Shown here: in pieces, positions 60,901 through 64,000 of the stretch
Layout: each line of letters opens with the position of its first letter
Position numbering within the stretch: position 1 is the stretch's first letter
From: a virus
Virus record (IMG/VR): IMGVR_UViG_3300042863_000214
Location: 1 to 64,000 of that record
Direction: 5' to 3' (one strand)
DNA: 64,000 nucleotides
Position numbers and translations under genes: made by a program
Notes under the pieces: generated by a model
Told to the model about the DNA's origin: nothing
The model's input: the letters and a program-made list of their open reading frames with translations, nothing else
Database searches by the model: none

Positions 60901-63900
60901 ACGATGAACTAACGATTAGTGATGTAGCGTTATTAATGTACGAAATATAATATATTCGATCGTTAACAATACCGCCGAACGTAGTTCCTGTAAATTTAAT
61001 TGCATTTCCAATAGCAAATCCAGTAGTATCTCCAACTGTTATTAACTCTCCTTCATTTTGAGTAGCAGTTGCAGTAGTAGTTAATGTACCGAGAGAAATA
61101 GTAATGTTTGTAGAGTCAACAATGTGGTTTATATAATACTTAGTGCTTGGTAAGATTGAGCCGAATGCAGTTCCTGCAAATTTAATAGGATTTAACGGAA
61201 CTAACGTATCACTTGTATCTACAGTAACGGTATTACTAATAGCTGTGGTGCTTGTAGCAGTAGGAGTTACTAACGTGTCTGATATAGTAAAATTATTAAT
61301 GTCAATGACATCATTAATGAAATAATCAGTACTAGCTTCGATCTCTGACAATACTGCGCCTGTAAAATATATTGGCAAATTTATATCCATATTAGTAGTC
61401 GGCGCACCTAAATACCCAGTATTTGACGGATAGTTTAATGACATGCTGCCGTCATCATTATTTAAGAAGATAGCTATGCCGCCTACTGTTAAGCCTAATT
61501 GAATTTCATTTTCGTTAAGGATTGCAATTATATAATATGTGAAATTTGAAGTTACGCCACCATAGGTTATTCCTGAAAATGTTACCGGCATGTTAACAGT
61601 CAGCTGCGCTGTGCTGGTCACATACATAGTATTAGTTTGACCTCCTATTGTACTAGTTGCCTCTACTGAACTTTGTCCTACCAATGTTACAATAGTGTCG
61701 TAGGTAGTAGGAACAAATTGTACTGGTTGATTATTATATAATGAATACACATCAGCACTTGGTGCTAACGTAAAAATATTACCAATACTTGAACTTGTTG
61801 TTATTTCTAATTGAGTAAAAGATTCTTTTAATACTGATGCAATTTTTAATTCTGCGTCAAACGCTGAAATTGCTCCATATTGGCCTGCTCCTAAGCCGCT
61901 ATTAACAAATACTCGCATTCCAAGATAGTCCTTAGGGCCGGCAATATCTGAACCAGCAATAGTAATTGTTGAGTCAGTGCCTGCTTGTGCATTATTAGTA
62001 GATAGTCTATGTCCAACTCCGCCGGTAACTCCGTTAACTTCTAATATACGAGTTTGATATATGCCACGGTCTCTAATTTCGTCTGCAACTAAATCAACTC
62101 CGGATCCTGCTCCTACAACGTCATAATTTGCATACGCTGTATATCTTCCAGTAGTTGTTTCTTGATAAAACCCGGTGCGGGTGCCTAATTCTAACTGTGC
62201 TCCGTATATTAGTGTATAGCTGCTATTACCTAGTTGCGATCTTGGGTAGATTGTCAATTTAAGAGTATTGTTTAATCCGGATACATCATAGAATCTAAAT
62301 GATAATCTAACCCATCCAGGATTAGTTGATATAGGCGTTGCAGAAAATACAACAGGAGTCATGCCGCCTGTTGCACTACCCGGAGTTATAGTATTTGTGT
62401 TAAAGTTGTAACTGATACTACTCGATGCTGCAGAATAACCACTAAAGGTAGCTACAAGATCAAACGTAGTTGATGTGCCCTGTTTGCAGAAAATGCTTGC
62501 AGTATATGGTTGTACACTACCAATCTGTACTACTCCAATTGAGGTAATTGTCGTAATAGTAGTTCCTGATAGTTCAGTAACTGTAATAATTAGATCATTA
62601 ACTCCGGAAATTCCGCCTAGTTGAGAGCCAAGTATACGAATCTGATTTGTTGCAACATATCCAGTACCTCCATTGTTAATAGTCACTGTATATTGCGTAC
62701 TAGTTACTATAATATCAAATGTTGCTCCTAAGCCACCGCCGGTAATATTAATACCAGCAATGTTAGTATATATTTCTCCCGATGGTGCAATAGTAATTGA
62801 TTTTGAAAAATAGCTACTGTTAGTTCCAGAGGTATTACCGGTTGCAATCCATGCATCTGATTGATTAGCAAACGGGGATAGTATTGACTGGATTAGGGTA
62901 ATATTACCGTCACTTGTCCAGTTAGTAAATGAATTACTATATTGTAGCAAGTTAGTTGTTGATGTTATATATTCCTGCCCAGCATGACTGTATTGAAGCT
63001 TCAAAATGTTAGCAGTTGCGCCCAATGCACTAATAGGAGTTGCACTGGCTTCGTAGTATCTATTAAATACCGTGCCAACTGATGGGATTTCAGTAGTATC
63101 AAATCCTTCAGCAATAACTCCAAAGTTACCATATGAGCTGTTGCCGTTAGTAGCACGTATACGGCCGCCTGCTTCGGATAAGTATCCAGCATATGCATAA
63201 TATGAAAATACTGACACTGCTTCGCAAAGTGCGCCGGGTCCAGTGCAGTATATACCAACTCCGTCACTTACAATTTGTGTAAAGTCGTTACACACTATAG
63301 ACTTGTTGCCAAGGGCGTGCAAGCTGCCGTCGATTTTTAAACCAACACATCCTGTACCAAAAGTCGTTACATTTTGAATATATGGACTTCTTCTGTAAAT
63401 ATGAGCTGTGGTATCGGCTATGCCGGTTCCGGGATCTAAACTTACAAAACTTCCACCAGTCGGACGACGTGTAGTAAATGAATTTGGTGCTGTAAGTGTG
63501 CCTAGCAGCCCAGATAATGTCATGTTTCTAATACCTGAACCATTTTGAACACGGAACATGTCCTTTAATGCATCGCCGCCAAATACTTTCATTTGACTAG
63601 TAGCATTTGATAGCGTAACTGGAGGGCCGCCTGGAATTGCACTTACTGAAAATTGAGTGCTTGTGATGGAGCTGCCAATTACATAATAAGTTGTTCCGGC
63701 AACAACTCCGCCGAATACAGTATTAAATCCGGACACTGGATTAACTGATACAAACTGAACTGCGGTATTGTTAATCATTCCTTCTGTTGTATTTACTCTA
63801 AATAAATTTGTTGCGGAAAATGATCTAGTTGCAATAGTATTAATAATTGTCTTCGGGTAAACTATTACACCCCTGAGTTCATCTCCATTAAGTGCTGTAT

Positions 63901-64000
63901 TAGCGGGAATTACAATTGGTAATTCTTCATGGTAGGCTCCGGTCTTAACCATTAAAGTTGCAGTAAGACCTTGATTTCGAGCAGGTATACTGTTGATATT
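57983..64000 (-). CDS. Second giant tail fibre/adhesin, 5' end outside the window
   Basis: Open on the minus strand through the right edge: 2005 residues visible, with no stop above the internal ATG at 63952, so the real start lies beyond 64000. Modules: beta-helix (63550-63010) and C-terminus (58500-58200) paralogous to the 3602-residue fibre; a lectin-like jelly-roll candidate (about 62950-62130; SFTNWTSDGN, YGAQLELGTRTGFYQ); at least six roughly 50-residue repeats with PIxFxGTxFGxI and YYI (61700-60450); Asp-box-like repeats (59900-59150; SEDGVLW, STDGITW, YSLDGITW); a Gly/Asp-rich end. Host-surface binding is the likely role. Confidence 0.87.
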   Translation of the reverse strand, partial: NINSIPARNQGLTATLMVKTGAYHEELPIVIPANTALNGDELRGVIVYPKTIINTIATRSFSATNLFRVNTTEGMINNTAVQFVSVNPVSGFNTVFGGVVAGTTYYVIGSSITSTQFSVSAIPGGPPVTLSNATSQMKVFGGDALKDMFRVQNGSGIRNMTLSGLLGTLTAPNSFTTRRPTGGSFVSLDPGTGIADTTAHIYRRSPYIQNVTTFGTGCVGLKIDGSLHALGNKSIVCNDFTQIVSDGVGIYCTGPGALCEAVSVFSYYAYAGYLSEAGGRIRATNGNSSYGNFGVIAEGFDTTEIPSVGTVFNRYYEASATPISALGATANILKLQYSHAGQEYITSTTNLLQYSNSFTNWTSDGNITLIQSILSPFANQSDAWIATGNTSGTNSSYFSKSITIAPSGEIYTNIAGINITGGGLGATFDIIVTSTQYTVTINNGGTGYVATNQIRILGSQLGGISGVNDLIITVTELSGTTITTITSIGVVQIGSVQPYTASIFCKQGTSTTFDLVATFSGYSAASSSISYNFNTNTITPGSATGGMTPVVFSATPISTNPGWVRLSFRFYDVSGLNNTLKLTIYPRSQLGNSSYTLIYGAQLELGTRTGFYQETTTGRYTAYANYDVVGAGSGVDLVADEIRDRGIYQTRILEVNGVTGGVGHRLSTNNAQAGTDSTITIAGSDIAGPKDYLGMRVFVNSGLGAGQYGAISAFDAELKIASVLKESFTQLEITTSSSIGNIFTLAPSADVYSLYNNQPVQFVPTTYDTIVTLVGQSSVEATSTIGGQTNTMYVTSTAQLTVNMPVTFSGITYGGVTSNFTYYIIAILNENEIQLGLTVGGIAIFLNNDDGSMSLNYPSNTGYLGAPTTNMDINLPIYFTGAVLSEIEASTDYFINDVIDINNFTISDTLVTPTATSTTAISNTVTVDTSDTLVPLNPIKFAGTAFGSILPSTKYYINHIVDSTNITISLGTLTTTATATQNEGELITVGDTTGFAIGNAIKFTGTTFGGIVNDRIYYISYINNATSLIVSSSSSALSITATNTSTSINISGTVYNNVLTLISSSNLTPMYPVTFSGTTFGSITAGTTYFISRIYDSTRISITNSIISVTAIETSATSNLIHVESTAGFVAGNPIIFGGVSFGGIVSGQLYYISAVNSPTDFTISTTPTGSAVVLTAGTGSITARTPAVNTTVTTATGSMIGTTRASASPVLLTSAIGLCIVRTTSSTITLSTATGLLTGTSTTVKKQFTSDAGSMVGTFSVPILGGITQGITYYVRTITPGVSNTFTITATSGGGTNVTLTDTVGSMKIGQIGWDHINPGTPLVASFDSTSVYSIEPRIIYSKPNFTSTSSLATTQAVGVSYVDIGYGGGKFTGLANADSTLTVSEDGVLWTPQSLPSSATWSSIAYGSSYWVIISSGGSGISGSKVLYSNSNLATWKTSYLPSIGNWSKVAYGNGKFVAITSNSASSSYSLNFGATWVAGTGLPNTTWSGLTYGAGTFVAVATGGTQAARSTDGITWASSTLPNSTAWSGVAYGNGRFVAVSSTLSKAAYSLDGITWSQSLYSVLGTNIAYGNGVFILAGDDPFCYTSEDGIVWTKTAVVPGVGRMVYGLYGVNGRFASVSGQDTAMVITAGSQTKARASVAGGKIIEINEWDPGSNYINSPTVTIVDANATVLTATSPLLGSGVLGNPTFINRGTGYNTNTTTITITGDGYAERFQTGLGIIISNLIVLPVAGDNLAIAGNDTIYKVTSATLLDGSITPNIIAEVFVSPEITVGLSPNQGVPVSIRTKYSQVRLTNHDYLNIGYGNFEESNYPLLPASTVLSQENEAVDANYGRVFYSSTDQDGNFRVGKLFAVEQATGIITLSASQFGLSGLNELKIGGVAVGGNSVIITQFSTDSTFVANSNSIVPTQKAIKAYLGAKLTQGGSNTFTGQLIAGTVLVGGPDKIASTIVEGNDGWHINMPNTVDVTGVNDGNGGGAGGWDGDGMAMAFFQMSFAPGSADQ

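Noticed and set aside
44689-64000. Diversity-generating retroelement acting on the fibres
   Set aside because: No reverse transcriptase gene and no template/variable repeat pair were seen in the window.
1-64000. tRNA genes, CRISPR arrays, integrase or attachment sites
   Set aside because: Intergenic gaps are all under about 175 bases, and none shows a tRNA-like cloverleaf, regular spaced repeats or recombinase gene.

Overview
The window is part of the genome of a T4-like, contractile-tailed bacteriophage, most like those of marine and freshwater bacteria. The basis is a recognisable set of T4-type genes whose versions resemble those of aquatic T4-like phages: replicative helicase (gp41), primase (gp61), UvsW, UvsY, UvsX, single-stranded DNA binding protein (gp32), both terminase subunits (gp16, gp17), head completion nuclease (gp4), tail tube (gp19), tail sheath (gp18), dNMP kinase (gp1) and neck and tail completion proteins (gp13-like, gp14, gp15). 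I saw no tRNA, integrase, CRISPR array or photosynthesis gene, and the host cannot be named from this window.

Layout. Positions 1-15.8 kb, almost all minus strand, hold the replication and recombination block. A primase-helicase operon (5.4 to 1.0 kb) has three inserted cargo genes: a 36-residue protein, a one-domain carbamoyltransferase homologue and an SGNH-hydrolase-like protein. A run of small conserved genes includes a miniature protein with DNA polymerase III alpha motifs. Then come uvsW, uvsY, uvsX and gene 32. Positions 15.9-33.8 kb are the DNA packaging, tail and neck block: terminase, gp4, tube, sheath, dNMP kinase, and gp14 and gp15 on the plus strand. Positions 33.7-44.1 kb are an accessory island with three flavin-dependent halogenase homologues, five iron/2-oxoglutarate oxygenase-like proteins, a full-length carbamoyltransferase and a family 9-like glycosyltransferase. 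Two further oxygenases and a second carbamoyltransferase homologue lie elsewhere. Positions 44.1-64.0 kb encode adhesion: a tail assembly chaperone, a glycine- and cysteine-rich fibre, a small structural protein and two giant related fibres, the second running off the right edge.

How it may fit together. The island looks like a tailoring-enzyme set: halogenation, oxidation, carbamoylation and glycosyl transfer in one tight divergent pair of operons next to the fibre genes. No small-molecule scaffold enzyme is visible. A reasonable but unproven reading is modification of a macromolecule, such as a virion protein, a glycan or the host surface.

Regulation is unusually readable. There are T4-type late promoter motifs (NNTAAATA) and bacterial sigma70-type promoters with 17-base spacers. 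At about ten genes the -10 or late motif lies only 3-7 bases from the start codon, which predicts leaderless mRNAs. Other genes have a normal leader with a ribosome binding site. The halogenase operons diverge from a 13-bp perfect inverted repeat whose two arms are outward-facing copies of a GATAAGTA motif.
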